Assembly (NCBI GenBank): GCA_033782935.1
Contig: JAWQEG010001376.1
Location: 124,001-188,000 of the forward strand
Source: Petrolisthes cinctipes
Lineage: Eukaryota; Arthropoda; Malacostraca; Decapoda; Porcellanidae
Reading direction: 5' to 3'
DNA length: 64,000 nucleotides
Below the pieces are notes generated by a model. The model saw nothing but the letters and a program-made list of their open reading frames with translations. It did not search any database and was not told the DNA's origin. Every line of letters starts with the position of its first letter. The first letter of the stretch is position 1. Below, piece after piece: positions 1-12,899 of the stretch. The position numbers and the translations under genes were made by a program.

Positions 1-639
1 AAATTCCATATTTTTGGGTCCCAGAAGCGATCTGTGCATGCCTACTCCGTGTTAGAGTACTTTCAAAATTCAGGCCCAAAACATGCTGAAAATCGATATT
101 TTGGGAGCCCAAAGAGGATATGAGCATGCATCTTCTGTACCCGATTATATCTCAAATTCAGTCTCAAAATACCCGAAAATTCAATGTTTTTGGGTCCCAG
201 AAGCAATCTGTACATGCCTATTCCGTGTTAGAGTATTTTCAAAATACAGGCCCAAAACAAGCTGAAAATCGATATTTGAGTTGCCCAAAATTAATATGTG
301 TATGCATCTTCTGTACCCGTTTATATCCCAAATTCAGGCTCAAAACTCCAGAAAATTCGATATTTTTGGGTCCCAGAAGCGATCTGTATATGCCTACTCT
401 GTGTTAGAGTATTTTTAAAATATAGGCCCAAAACATGCTAAAAATCGATATTTTGGGTGCCCAAAGGTGATATCTGCATGCATCTTCAGTACCCGTTTAT
501 ATCTCAAATTCAGGCTAAAGACGACGGAAAATTCAATATTTTTGAGTCCCAGAAGCGATCTTTCTGCACATGCCTACTCAGTGCTAGAATGTTTTCAAAA
601 TATAGGCTCAAAACATGCTAAAAAATCGATAATTTAGAT

Positions 640-1640
640 ACCCAAAGTCGATATGTGTATGCATCTTCTGTACCCGTTTATATCTCAAATTAAGGCTAAA
701 AACGACATAAAATTCAATTTTTTTGGGTCCCAGAAGCGATCTGTACATGCCTACTCAGTGCTAGAATGTTTACACGATACAGACCCAAAATATGCTAAAA
801 ATCTATATTTTAGGTGCAAAAAGTCGATATGTGCATGCATCTTCAGTACCCGTTTATATCTCAAATGCAGGCTCAAAACACCCAAAAATTCAATATTTTT
901 GGGTCCCCGAAGCGATCTGTACATGCCTACTCAGTAATAGAATATTTTCAAAATATAGGCTCTAAACAAGCTAAAAATCGATATCTTAGGTACCCAATGT
1001 CGATATGTGCATGCGTATTCTGTACCCGTTTATATCTCAAATTCAGACTCAAAACACCCGAAAATTCGATATTTTTAGGTCCCAGAAACGATCTGTACAT
1101 GTCTACTCAGTGCTAAAATGTTTTCAAAATATAGGCTTAAAACATGCTAAAATTCAATATTTTAGCTCCACATAGTCGATATGTGCAAGCATCTTCTGTA
1201 CATTTTTTTATCTCAAATTCAGGCTCAAAACACCCGAAAATTCGATATTTTTGGGTCCCAGAAGCGATCTGTACATGCCTACTCTGTGTTAGAGAGTTTT
1301 TAAAATATAGGCCCAAAACATGCTAAAAATCGATATTTTGGGTGCCCAAAGTTGATATCTGCATGCATCTTCAGTACCCGTTTATATCTCAAATTCAGGC
1401 TAAAAACGACAGAAAATTCAATATTTTTGGGTCCCAGAAGCGATCAATACATGCCTACTCAGTGCTAGAATGTTTTCACGATACAGACCCAAAATATGCT
1501 CAAAATCGATATTTTAGGTGCAAAAAGTCGATATGTGCATGCATCTTCAGTACCCATTTATATCTCAAATGCAGGCTCAAAACACCCGAAAATTCGAGAT
1601 TTTTGGGTCCCCGAAGCGATCTGTACATGTCTACTTAGTG
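640..1640. repeat. Four-monomer local duplication in region A
   Basis: The stretch around 640-935 recurs around 1345-1640 at an offset of exactly 704 bp (4 x 176), measured at the CGAC marker at 703 and 1407. Both copies share the ACGACA variant, a CACGATACAGACCC variant about 75 bp later, and the following AAAAAGTCGATATG subtype. They have diverged at several positions, so the duplication is not recent. Confidence 0.65.
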
Positions 1641-1940
1641 CTAGAATCTTTTCAAAATATAGTCTTAAAACATGCTAAAAATCGATATTTTACGTGTCCA
1701 AAGTCGATATGTGCATACATCGTTTGTACCCGTTTATATCCCAAATTCTAGATCAAAACACCCGAAAATTCGATATTTTTGGGTCACAGAATCGATCTGT
1801 ACATGCCTACTCCGTGTTAGAGTATTTTCAAAATACAGGCCCAAAACATGCTGAGAATCGATATTTGAGGTGCCCAAAGGTAATAAGTGTATGGATCTTC
1901 TTTACCCGTTTATATCCCAAATTCATGCTCAAAACACCCG

Positions 1941-2094
1941 AAAATTCGATATTTTTGTGTCCCAGAAGCGATCTGTACATGCCTACTCCGTGTTAGACTA
2001 TTTTCAAATTATAGACCGAAAACATGCTCAAAATCGATATGTACATGTATTTTCTGAACCCGATTATATCTCAAATTCAGGCTCAAAACACCCG
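1941..2094 (+). repeat. Shortened 154-bp monomer with a 22-bp deletion
   Basis: From monomer start 1941 to the next start at 2095 is 154 bp, exactly 22 bp short. The missing segment is positions 101-122: the sequence runs from the first TCGATAT (2034-2040) straight into GTACATGTATT, which normally follows the second TCGATAT. The breakpoint therefore coincides with two heptamers that lie 22 bp apart. Slippage or recombination between these short direct repeats is the simplest explanation. Confidence 0.85.
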
Positions 2095-3372
2095 AAAATT
2101 CGATATTTTTGGGTCCCAGAAACGATCTGTACATGCCTACTCCGTGTTAGAATACTTTCAAAATATAGGCCCAAAACATGCTCAAAATCGATATTTTGGG
2201 TGCCCAAAGTCGATATGTGCATGCATCTTCTGTACCCGTTTATATCTCAAATTAAGGCTCAAAACACCCGATAATTCGGAATTTTTGGGTCCCAGAAGCG
2301 ATCTGTACATGCCTACTCAGTGCTAGAATTTTTTTCAATATATAGGCTTAACACATGCTAAAAATCTATATTTTTTTAGGTGCAAAAAGTAGATATGTGC
2401 CTGCATCATTATTACCCGTTTATATCTCAAATTCAGGCTCAAAACACGCAAAAATTCAATATTTTTGGGTCCCAGAAGCGATCTGTACATGCCTAATCAG
2501 TGCTAGAATAATTTCAAAATATTGGCCCAAAACATGCTAAAAATCGATATTTTAGGTGCCCAAAGTCGATATGTGCATGCATCCTCTGTACCCGTTTATA
2601 TTTCAAATTCAGGCTCAAAACACCCGAAAATTCGATATTTTTGGGTCCCAGAAGCGAATTGTACATGCCTACTCTTTGTTAGAATGTTTTCAAGATACAG
2701 ACCCAAAATATGCTCAAAATCGATATTTTTTGGTGCTAAAAGTGGATATGTGCATACATCTTCAGTAGCCGTTTATATCTCAAATGCAGGCTCAAAACAC
2801 ACGAAAATTCGATATTTTTGGTTCCAGAAGCGATCTGTACATGCCTACTCAGTAAAAGAATATTTTTAAAATATAGGCCCAAAACAATCTAAATATCTAT
2901 ATTTTAGGTGCTCAAAGTCGATATGTGCATACAACTTCTGTACCCGTTTATATCTCAAATTCAGGCTCAAAACACCCGAAAATTCGATATTTTTGTGTTC
3001 CAGAAGCGATCTGTACATGCCTACTTCTTGTTAGAGTATTTACACAATACAGACCCAAAACATGCTCAAAATCGATATTTTAGGTGCAAAGAGTCGATAT
3101 GTGCATGCATCTTCTATACCTGTTTATATCTCAAATTCAGGCTCAAAACACCCGAAAATTCTGTATTTTTGGGTCCCAGAAGCGATCTGTACATGCCTAT
3201 TCCGTGTTAGAGTATTTTGAAAATACCTACCCAAAACATGCTGATAATCGATATTTGAGGTGCCCAAAGTCAATAAGTGTATGGATCTTCTGTACCCGTT
3301 TATATCCCAAATTCATGCTCTAAACACCCGAAAATTCGATATTTTTGGGTCCAAGAAGAGATCTGTACATGC

Positions 3373-5050
3373 CTACTCAGTGATAGAATTTTTGCAAAAT
3401 ATAAGTTCAAAATATGCTAAAAATCGATATTTTAGGTGTCCCAAGTCGATGTGTCCATAGATATTCTGTACCTGTTTATATCTCAAATTCAGGCTCAAAA
3501 CACACGAAAATTCGATGTTTTTGGGTCCTAGATGCAATCTGTATATGCCTACTCCGTGTTTAAGTATTTTCAAAATACATGCCCAAAACATGCTGAAAAT
3601 CGATATTTTAGCTGCCCATAGTCAATGTGTGCATGCATCTTCTGTACCCGTTTATATCTTAAATTCAGGCTCAAAAATCCCGAAAATTCAAACTGTTTAG
3701 GTCCCAGAAGCGATCTGTACATGCCTACTCCGTGTTAGAGTACTTTAAAAATACAGGCCCAAAACTTGCTGAAAATCGATATTTTAGGTGCCCTAAGTCG
3801 ATATGTGCATGCATCTTCTGTACCCGTTTATATCCCAAATTCATGCTCAAAACACCCGAAAATTCGATATTTTTGTGTCCCAGAAGCGATCTGTACATGC
3901 TTACTCCGTGTTAGAGTACTTTAAAAATACAGGCCATAAAACATGCTCAAAATCGATATTTTGGGTGCCCAAAGTCGATATGTGCATGCATCTTCTGTAC
4001 CCGTTTATATCTCAAATTCAGGCTCAAAACACCCGAAAATTCGGTATTTTTGGGTCCCAGAAGCGATCTGTACATGCCTTCTCAGTGCTAGAAATTTTTT
4101 AAAAATATAGGCTTAAATCATGCTAAAAATCAATATTTTAGGTGCAAAAAGTCGATATGTGCCTGCATCTTCAGTACCCGTTTATATCTCAAATTCAGGC
4201 TCAAAACACCCAAAAATTCAATATTTTTGGGTCCCAGAAGCGATCGGTACATGCCTACTCAGTGCTAGAATAATTTCAAAATATTGGCCCAAAACATGCT
4301 AAAAATCGATATTTTGGGTGACCAAAGTCGATATGTGCATGCATCCTCTGTACCCGTTTATATTTCAAATTCAGGCTCAAAACACCCGAAAATTCGATAT
4401 TTTTAGGAACGAGAAGCGATATGTACATGCCTACACCGTGTTAGAGTATTTTCAAAATACAGGTCCAAAACATGCTCAAAATCGATATTTTGGGTGCCCA
4501 AAGTCGATATGTGCATGCATCTTCTGTACGCGTTTTTTATATTTCAAATTCAGGCTCAAAACACCCGCAAACTCGATATTTGTGGGTTTTAGATGCAATC
4601 TGTATATGCTTACTCCGTGTTTAAGTATTTTCAAAATACATGCCCAAACATGCTGATAATCGATATTTTAGCTGCCCATAGTCAATATGTGCATGCATCT
4701 TCTGTACCCGTTTACATCTTAAATTCAGGCTCTAAACACCCGAAAATTCGATATTTTTGGGTCCAAGAAGAGATCTGTACATGCCTACTCAGTGATAGAA
4801 TGTTTGCAAAATATAGGCTCAAAATATGCTAAAAATCGATATTTTAGGTGTCCCAAGTCGATGTGTGCATTGATATTCTGTACCTGTTTATATCTCAAAT
4901 TCAGGCTCAAAACACCCGAAAATTCGATGTTTTTGGGTCCTAGATGCAATCTGTATATGCCTACTCCGTGTTTAAGTATTTTCAAAATACGTGCCCAAAA
5001 CATGCAGAAAATCGATATTTTATCTGCCCATAGTCAATATGTGTATGCAT
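3373..5050. repeat. Eight-monomer duplication at the A/B transition
   Basis: The segment around 3373-3640 recurs around 4785-5050 at an offset of about 1,412 bp (8 x 176 plus 4). Both share the rare string CCTAGATGCAATCTGTATATG and the following TGTTTAAGTATTTTC variant. The same variants are later fixed in every copy of the B-region HOR, for example near 7231, 10770, 12715, 14834 and 16955. The HOR probably recruited its monomers from this edge of region A. Confidence 0.65.
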
Positions 5051-5123
5051 CTTCTGTACCTGTTTATATCTTAAATTCATGGTCTAAACACCCGAAAATT
5101 CGGTATTTTTGGGTCCCAGAAGC

Positions 5124-7419
5124 GATCTGGTATACATGCCTACTCAGTGTTAGAGTACTTTTAAAATACAGGCCATAAAACAAGCTGAAAATCGATATTT
5201 TAGGTGCCCAAAGTCGATATGTGAATGTATATTCTGCACCCGTTTATATCTCAAATTCAGGCTCAAAACACCCGAAAATTCGGTATTTTTGTGTCCCAGA
5301 AGCGATCTGTACATGCCTACTTCTTGCTAGAATGTTTTCAAGATACAGACCCAAAAAAAGCCTAAAATCAATATTTTTGGTGCAAAAAGTCGATATGTGC
5401 ATGTATCTTCAGTACCGGTTTACATCTCAAATTCAGGCTCAAACACCCGAATATTCAATAATTTTAAGTTCCAGAAGCGATCTGTACATGTTTACTTAGT
5501 GCTAGAATGTTTTTAAAATATAGGTTTAAAACATGCTAAAAATATATATTTTAGGTGTCCCAAGTCGATATGTGCATGCATCTTCTGTACTCGTTTATAT
5601 CTCAAATTCAGGCTCAAAACACCCGAAAATTCGATATTTTTTGGTCCCAGAAGCGATCTGTACATGCCTATTCCGTATTAGAATACTTTCAAAAGATAGG
5701 CCCAAAACATGCTCAAAATCGATATTTTGGGTGCCCAAAGTCGATATGTGCATGCATCTTCTGTACCCGTTTATATCTCAAATTCAGGCTCAAAACACCC
5801 GAAAATTCGGCATTTTTGGGTCCCAGAAGCGATCTGTATATGCCTACTCAGTGCTAGAATTTTTTTCAAAATATAGGCTTAAAACATGCTAAAAATCGAT
5901 ATTTTAGGTGCAAAAAGTCGATATGTGCCTGCATCTTCAGTACCCGTTTATATCTCAAATTCAGGCTCAAAACACCTAAAAATTCAATATTTTTGGGTCC
6001 CAGAAGCGATCTGTACATGCCTACTCAGTGCTAGAATAATTTCAAAATATTGGCACAAAACATGCTAAAAATCGATATTTTGGGTGCTCAAAGTCGATAT
6101 GTGCATGCATCCTCTGTACCCGTTTATATTTCAAATTCAGGCTCAAAACACCCGAAAATTCGATATTTTTTGGAATGAGAAGCGATATGTACCTGCCTAC
6201 TCCGTGATAGAGTATTTTCAATATACAGGTCCAAAACATGCTCAAAATCGATATTTTGGGTGCATAAGTCGATATGTGCATGCATCTTCTGTACTCGTTT
6301 AAATCTCGAATTCAGGCTCAAAACACCTAAAAATTCAATATTTTTGGGTCCGAGAAGCGATCTGTACATGCCTACTCCGTGTTAGAATACTTTCAAAATA
6401 TAGGCCCATAACATGCTCAAAATCGATATTTTGGGTGCCCAAAGTCGATATGTGCATGCATCTTCTGTACCCGTTTATATCTCTAATTCAGGCTCAAAAC
6501 ACCCGAAAATTCGGTATTTTTGGGTCCCAGAAGCGATCTGTACATGTCTACTCAGTGCTAGAATGTTTTTAATATATAGGTTTAAAACATGCTAAAAATT
6601 TATATTTTAGGTGTCGCAAGTCGATATGTGCATGCATCTTCTGTACTCGTTTATATCTCAAATTCAGGCTCAAAACACACGAAAATTCGATATTTTTTGG
6701 TCCGAGAAGCGACCTGTATATACCTACTCCACGCTAGAATATTTTCAAGAAACAGACCCAAAACATGTTCAAAATCGATATTTTAGGTGCGAAAAGTCGA
6801 TATGTGCATGCATATTCAGTACCCGTTTATATCTCAAATTCAAGCTCAAAACACCCGAAAACTCGATATTTTTGGGTTCCAGAAGCGATCTGTACATGCC
6901 TACGCAATGCTAGAATGTTTTCAAGATACAGACCTAAAACATGTTAAAAATCGATATTTTAGATGCCTAATGTCGATATGTTCATGCATCTTCTGTACTG
7001 TACCCGTTTATATCTCAAATTCAGGCTCAAAACACCCGAAAATTCGATATTTTTGGGTAGAAGAAGAGATCTGTACATGCCTACTCAGTTCTAGAATGTT
7101 TGCATAATATAGGCTCAAAACATGCTAAAATTCGATATTTTAGGTGTCCCAAGTCGATGTGTCCATAGATATTCTGTATCAGTTTATATCTCAAATTTAG
7201 GCTCAAAAAACCGGAAAATTCGATATTTTTGGGTCCTAGATGCAATCTGTATATGCCTACTCCGTGTTTAAGTATTTTCAAAAGACATGCCCAAAACATG
7301 CTGAAAATCGATATTTTAGCTGCCCATAGTCAATATGTGCATACATCTTCTGTACCCGTTTATATCTTAAATTCAGGCTCTAAACACCCGAAAATTCGGT
7401 ATTTTTGGGTCCCAGAAGC
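5124..7419. repeat. Region B HOR copy 1 (2,296 bp, ~13 monomers)
   Basis: I bounded HOR copies by a private marker, a 2-bp insertion giving GATCTGGTATACATGCC, found at 5124, 7420, 10955, 12900, 15019 and 17140. Copy 1 holds in order the ACCGGTTTACATC monomer, the CTATTCCGTATTAG monomer and the GCGACCTGTATATACC monomer. It also contains a monomer with a 5-bp duplication, CTGTACTGTA, at 6993. Its second half matches the second half of copy 2 at an offset of 3,358 bp, then 3,535 bp beyond about 7000. One monomer was therefore lost or gained between the two. Confidence 0.85.
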
Positions 7420-10400
7420 GATCTGGTATACATGCCTACTCAGTGTTAGAGTACTTTAAAAATACAGGCCATAAAACATGCTGAAAATCGATATTTTAGG
7501 TGCCCAAAGTCGATATGTGCATGCATCTTCTGCACCCGTTTATATCTCAAATTCAGGCTCAAAACACCCGAAAATTCGGTATTTTTGGGTCCCAGAAGCG
7601 ATCTGTATATGCCTACTTCTTGCTAGAATGTTTTCAAGATACAGAGCAAAAAAAAGCCTAAAATCGATATTTTAGGTGCAAAAAGTCGATATGTGCATAT
7701 ATCTTCAGTACCGGTTTACATCTCAAATTCAGGCTCAAACACCCGAATATTCAATAATTTTAAGTTCCAGAAGCGATCTGTACATGTTTACTTAGTGCTA
7801 GAATGTTTTTAAAATATAGGTTTAAAACATGCTAAAAATTTATATTTTAGGTGTCCCATGTCGATATGTGCATGCATCTTCTGTACTCGTTTATATCTCA
7901 AATTCAGGCTCAAAACACCCGAAAATTCGGTATTTTTTGGTCCCAGAAGCGATCTGTACATGCCTATTCCGTATTAGAATACTTTCAAAAGATAGGCCCA
8001 AAACATGCTCAAAATCGATATTTTGGGTGCCCAAAGTCGATATGTGCATGCATCTTCTGTACCCGTTTATATCTCAAATTCAGGCTCAAAACACCCGAAA
8101 ATTCGTCATTTTTGGGTCCCAGAAGCGATCTGTATATGCCTACTCAGTGCTAGAATTTTTTTCAAAATATAGGCTTAAAACATGCTAAAAATCGATATTT
8201 TAGGTGCAAAAAGTCGATATGTGCCTGCATCTTCAGTACCCGTTTATATCTCAAATACAGGCTCAAAACACCTAAAAATTCAATATTTTTGGGTCCCAGA
8301 AGCAAACTGTACATGCCTACTCAGTGCTAGAATAATTTCAAAATATTGGCCCAAAACATGCTAAAAATCGATATTTTGGGTGCTCAAAGTCGATATGTGC
8401 ATGCATCTTCTGTACCCGTTTATATCTCAGATTCAGGCTCAAAACACCCGAAAATTCGGTATTTTTGGGTCCCAGAAGCGATCTGTACATGTCTACTTAG
8501 TGCTAGAATATTTTTAAAATATAGGTTTAAAACATACTAAAAATTTATATTTTAGGTGTCCCAAGTCGATATGTGCATGCATCTTCTGTACTCGTTTATA
8601 TCTCAAATTCAGGCTCAAAACACACGAAAATTCGATATTTTTTGGTCCCAGAAGCGACCTGTATATACCTACTCCACGCTAGAATATTTTCAAGAAACAG
8701 ACCCAAAACATGTTCAAAATCGATATTTTAGGTGCGAAAAGTCGATATGTGAGTGCATATTCAGTACCCGTTTATATCTCAAATTCAAGCTCAAAACACC
8801 CGAAAACTCGATATTTTTGGGTCCCAGAAGCGATCTGTACATGCTTACGCAATGCTAGAATGTTTTCAAGATACAGACCTAAAACATGCTAAAAATCGAT
8901 ATTTTAGATGCCCAATGTCGATATGTTCATGCATCTTCTGTACTGTACCCGTTTATATCTCAAATTCAGGCTCAAAACTCCCGAAAATTCGGTATTTTTG
9001 GGTCCCAGAAGCTATCTGTGCATGCCTACTCAGTACTAGAATATTTTCAAAATAAAAGCCCAATACATGCTAAAAATCGATATTTTAGGTGCCCAATGTC
9101 GATATGTGCATGCATCTTCTGTACCCGTTTATATCTCAAATTCAGGCTCAAAACACCCGAAAATTCGGCATTTTTGGGTCCCAGAAGCGATCTGTATATG
9201 CCTACTCAGTGCTAGAATTTTTTTCAAAATATAGGCTTAAAACATGCTAAAAATCGATATTTTAGGTGCAAAAAGTCGATCTGTGCCTGCATCTTCAGTA
9301 CACGTTTATATCTCAAATTCAGGCTCAAAACACCTAAAAATTCAATATTTTTGGGTCCCAGAAGCGATCTGTACATGCCTACTCAGTGCTAGAATAATTT
9401 CAAAATATTGGCACAAAACATGCTAAAAATCGATATTTTGGGTGCTCAAAGTCGATATGTGCATGCATCCTCTGTACCCGTTTATATTTCAAATTCAGGC
9501 TCAAAACACCCAAAAATTCGATATTTTTAGGAATGAGAAGCGATATGTACATGCCTACTCCGTGTTAGAGTATTTTCAATATACAGGTCCAAAACATGCT
9601 CAAAATCGATATTTTGGGTGAATAAGTCGATATGTGCATGCATCTTCTGTACTCGTTTAAATCTCGAATTCAGGCTCAAAACACCTAAAAATTCAATATT
9701 TTTGGGTCCCAGAAGCGATCTGTACATGCCTACTCCGTTTTAGAATACTTTCAAAATATAGGCCCATAACAGGCTCAAAATCGATATTTTGGGTGCCCAA
9801 AGTCGATATGTGCATGCATCTTCTGTACCCGTTTATATCTCTAATTCAGGCTCAAAACACCCGAAAATTCGGTATTTTTGGGTCCCAGAAGCGATCTGTA
9901 CATGTCTACTCAGTGCTAGAATGTTTTTAATATATAGGTTTAAAACATGCTAAAAATTTATATTTTAGGTGTCGCAAGTCGATATGTGCATGCATCTTCT
10001 GTACTCGTTTATATCTCAAATTCAGGCTCAAAACACACGAAAATTCGATATTTTTTGGTCCCAGAAGCGACCTGTATATACCTACTCCACGCTAGAATAT
10101 TTTCAAGAAACAGACCCAAAACATGTTCAAAATCGATATTTTAGGTGCGAAAAGTCGATATGTGCATGCATATTCAGTACCCGTTTATATCTCAAATTCA
10201 AGCTCAAAACACCCGAAAACTCGATATTTTTGGGTTCCAGAAGCGATCTGTACATGCCTACGCAATGCTAGAATGTTTTCAAGATACAGACCTAAAACAT
10301 GCTAAAAATCGATATTTTAGATGCCTAATGTCGATATGTTCATGCATCTTCTGTACTGTACCCGTTTATATCTCAAATTCAGGCTCAAAACTCCCGAAAA

Positions 10401-10954
10401 TTCGGTATTTTTGGGTCCCAGAAGCGATCTGTGCATGCCTACTCAGTACTAGAATATTTTCAAAATAAAAGCCTTAATACATGCTAAAAATCGATATTTT
10501 AGGTGCCCAATGTCGATATGTGCATGCATCTTCTGTACTCGTTTATATCTCAAATTCAGGCTCAAAACACCCGAAAATTCGATATTTTTGGGTAGAAGAA
10601 GAGATCTGTACATGCCTACTCAGTTCTAGAATGTTTGCATAATATAGGCTCAAAACATGCTAAAATTCGATATTTTAGGTGTCCCAAGTCGATGTGTCCA
10701 TAGATATTCTGTATCAGTTTATATCTCAAATTTAGGCTCAAAACACCCGAAAATTCGATATTTTTGGGTCCTAGATGCAATCTGTAAATGCCTACTCCGT
10801 GTTTAAGTATTTTCAAAAGACATGCCCAAAACATGCTGAAAATCGATATTTTAGCTGCCCATAGTCAATATGTGCATACATCTTCTGTACCCGTTTATAT
10901 CTTAAATTCAGGCTCTAAACACCCGAAAATTCGGTATTTTTGGGTCCCAGAAGC
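7420..10954. repeat. Region B HOR copy 2 (3,535 bp, ~20 monomers, composite)
   Basis: This copy is about eight monomers longer than its neighbours. It contains two CTGTACTGTA monomers (8938 and 10351) where every other copy has one. It also contains two series that start with the GTGCCTGCATCTTC monomer, near 8182 and 9244. The first series resembles copies 3-5 and the second resembles copy 1. The structure is what an unequal crossover between two HOR variants would leave. Confidence 0.8.
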
Positions 10955-12899
10955 GATCTGGTATACATGCCTACTCAGTGTTAGAGTACTTTAAAAATAC
11001 AGGCCATAAAACATGCTGAAAATCGATATTTTAGGTGCCCAAAGTCGATATGTGCATGCATCTTCTGCACCCGTTTATATCTCAAATTCAGGCTCAAAAC
11101 ACCCGAAAATTCGGTATTTTTGGGTCCCAGAAGCGATCTGTATATGCCTACTTCTTGCTAGAATGTTTTCAAGATACAGAGCAAAAAAAAGCCTAAAATC
11201 GATATTTTAGGTGCAAAAAGTCGATATGTGCATATATCTTCAGTACCGGTTTACATCTCAAATTCAGGCTCAAACACCCGAATATTCAATAATTTTAAGT
11301 TCCAGAAGCGATCTGTACATGTTTACTTAGTGCTAGAATGTTTTTAAAATATAGGTTTAAAACATGCTAAAAATTTATATTTTAGGTGTCCCATGTCGAT
11401 ATGTGCATGCATCTTCTGTACTCGTTTATATCTCAAATTCAGGCTCAAAACACCCGAAAATTCGGTATTTTTTGGTCCCAGAAGCGATCTGTACATGCCT
11501 ATTCCGTATTAGAATACTTTCAAAAGATAGGCCCAAAACATGCTCAAAATCGATATTTTGGGTGCCCAAAGTCGATATGTGCATGCATCTTCTGTACCCG
11601 TTTATATCTCAAATTCAGGCTCAAAACACCCGAAAATTCGTCATTTTTGGGTCCCAGAAGCGATCTGTATATGCCTACTCAGTGCTAGAATTTTTTTCAA
11701 AATATAGGCTTAAAACATGCTAAAAATCGATATTTTATGTGCAAAAAGTCGATATGTGCCTGCATCTTCAGTACCCGTTTATATCTCAAATTCAGGCTCA
11801 AAACACCTAAAAATTCAATATTTTTGGGTCCCAGAAGCGATCTGTACATGCCTACTCAGTGCTAGAATAATTTCAAAATATTGGCCCAAAACATGCTAAA
11901 AATCGATATTTTGGGTGCTCAAAGTCGATATGTGCATGCATCTTCTGTACCCGTTTATATCTCAGATTCAGGCTCAAAACACCCGAAAATTCGGTATTTT
12001 TGGGTCCCAGAAGCGATCTGTACATGTCTACTTAGTGCTAGAATATTTTTAAAATATAGGTTTAAAACATACTAAAAATTTATATTTTAGGTGTCCCAAG
12101 TCGATATGTGCATGCATCTTCTGTACTCGTTTATATCTCAAATTCAGGCTCAAAACACACGAAAATTCGATATTTTTTGGTCCCAGAAGCGACCTGTATA
12201 TACCTACTCCACGCTAGAATATTTTCAAGAAACAGACCCAAAACATGTTCAAAATCGATATTTTAGGTGCCCAATGTCGATATGTTTATGCATCTTCTGT
12301 ACTGTACCCGTTTATATCTCAAATTCAGGCTCAAAACTCCCGAAAATTCGGTATTTTTGGGTCCCAGAAGCGATCTGTGCATGCCTACTCAGTACTAGAA
12401 TATTTTCAAAATAAAAGCCCAATACATGCTAAAAATCGATATTTTAGGTGCCCAATGTCGATATGTGCATGCATCTTCTGTACACGTTTATATCTCAAAT
12501 TCAGGCTCAAAACACCCGAAAATTCGATATTTTTGGGTAGAAGAAGAGATCTGTACATGCCTACTCAGTTCTAGAATGTTTGCATAATATAGGCTCAAAA
12601 CATGCTAAAATTCGATATTTTAGGTGTCCCAAGTCGATGTGTCCATAGATATTCTGTATCAGTTTATATCTCAAATTTAGGCTCAAAACACCCGAAAATT
12701 CGATATTTTTGGGTCCTAGATGCAATCTGTATATGCCTACTCCGTGTTTAAGTATTTTCAAAAGACATGCCCAAAACATGCTGAAAATCGATATTTTAGC
12801 TGCCCATAGTCAATATGTGCATACATCTTCTGTACCCGTTTATATCATAAATTCAGGCTCTAAACACCCGAAAATTCTATATTTTTGGGTCCCAGAAGC
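10955..12899. repeat. Region B HOR copy 3 (1,945 bp, ~11 monomers)
   Basis: Monomer order follows the other copies from the GGTATA marker through the ACCGGTTTACATC, CTATTCCGTATTAG and GCGACCTGTATATACC subtypes to a single CTGTACTGTA monomer at 12297. Compared with copies 4 and 5 one monomer is absent: the GCGACCTG monomer passes directly into the CTGTACTGTA monomer. The intermediate GTGCGAAAAGTCG monomer seen near 14213 and 16333 is missing. Confidence 0.8.

Larger units (their letters stand above)
1..5123. repeat. Region A: heterogeneous monomers, no long HOR
   Basis: Monomers here differ from their neighbours at many positions, and I found no long multimer repeated in order. Only short local duplications stand out, of four and eight monomers. 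The region carries subtypes that reappear in region E: monomers with ACGACGG or ACGACAG before AAAATTCAAT (near 517 and 1407), and monomers with TTTACGTGTCCAAAGTCG (near 1689). Its last 1.5 kb contains the closest relatives of part of the B-region HOR. Confidence 0.8.
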
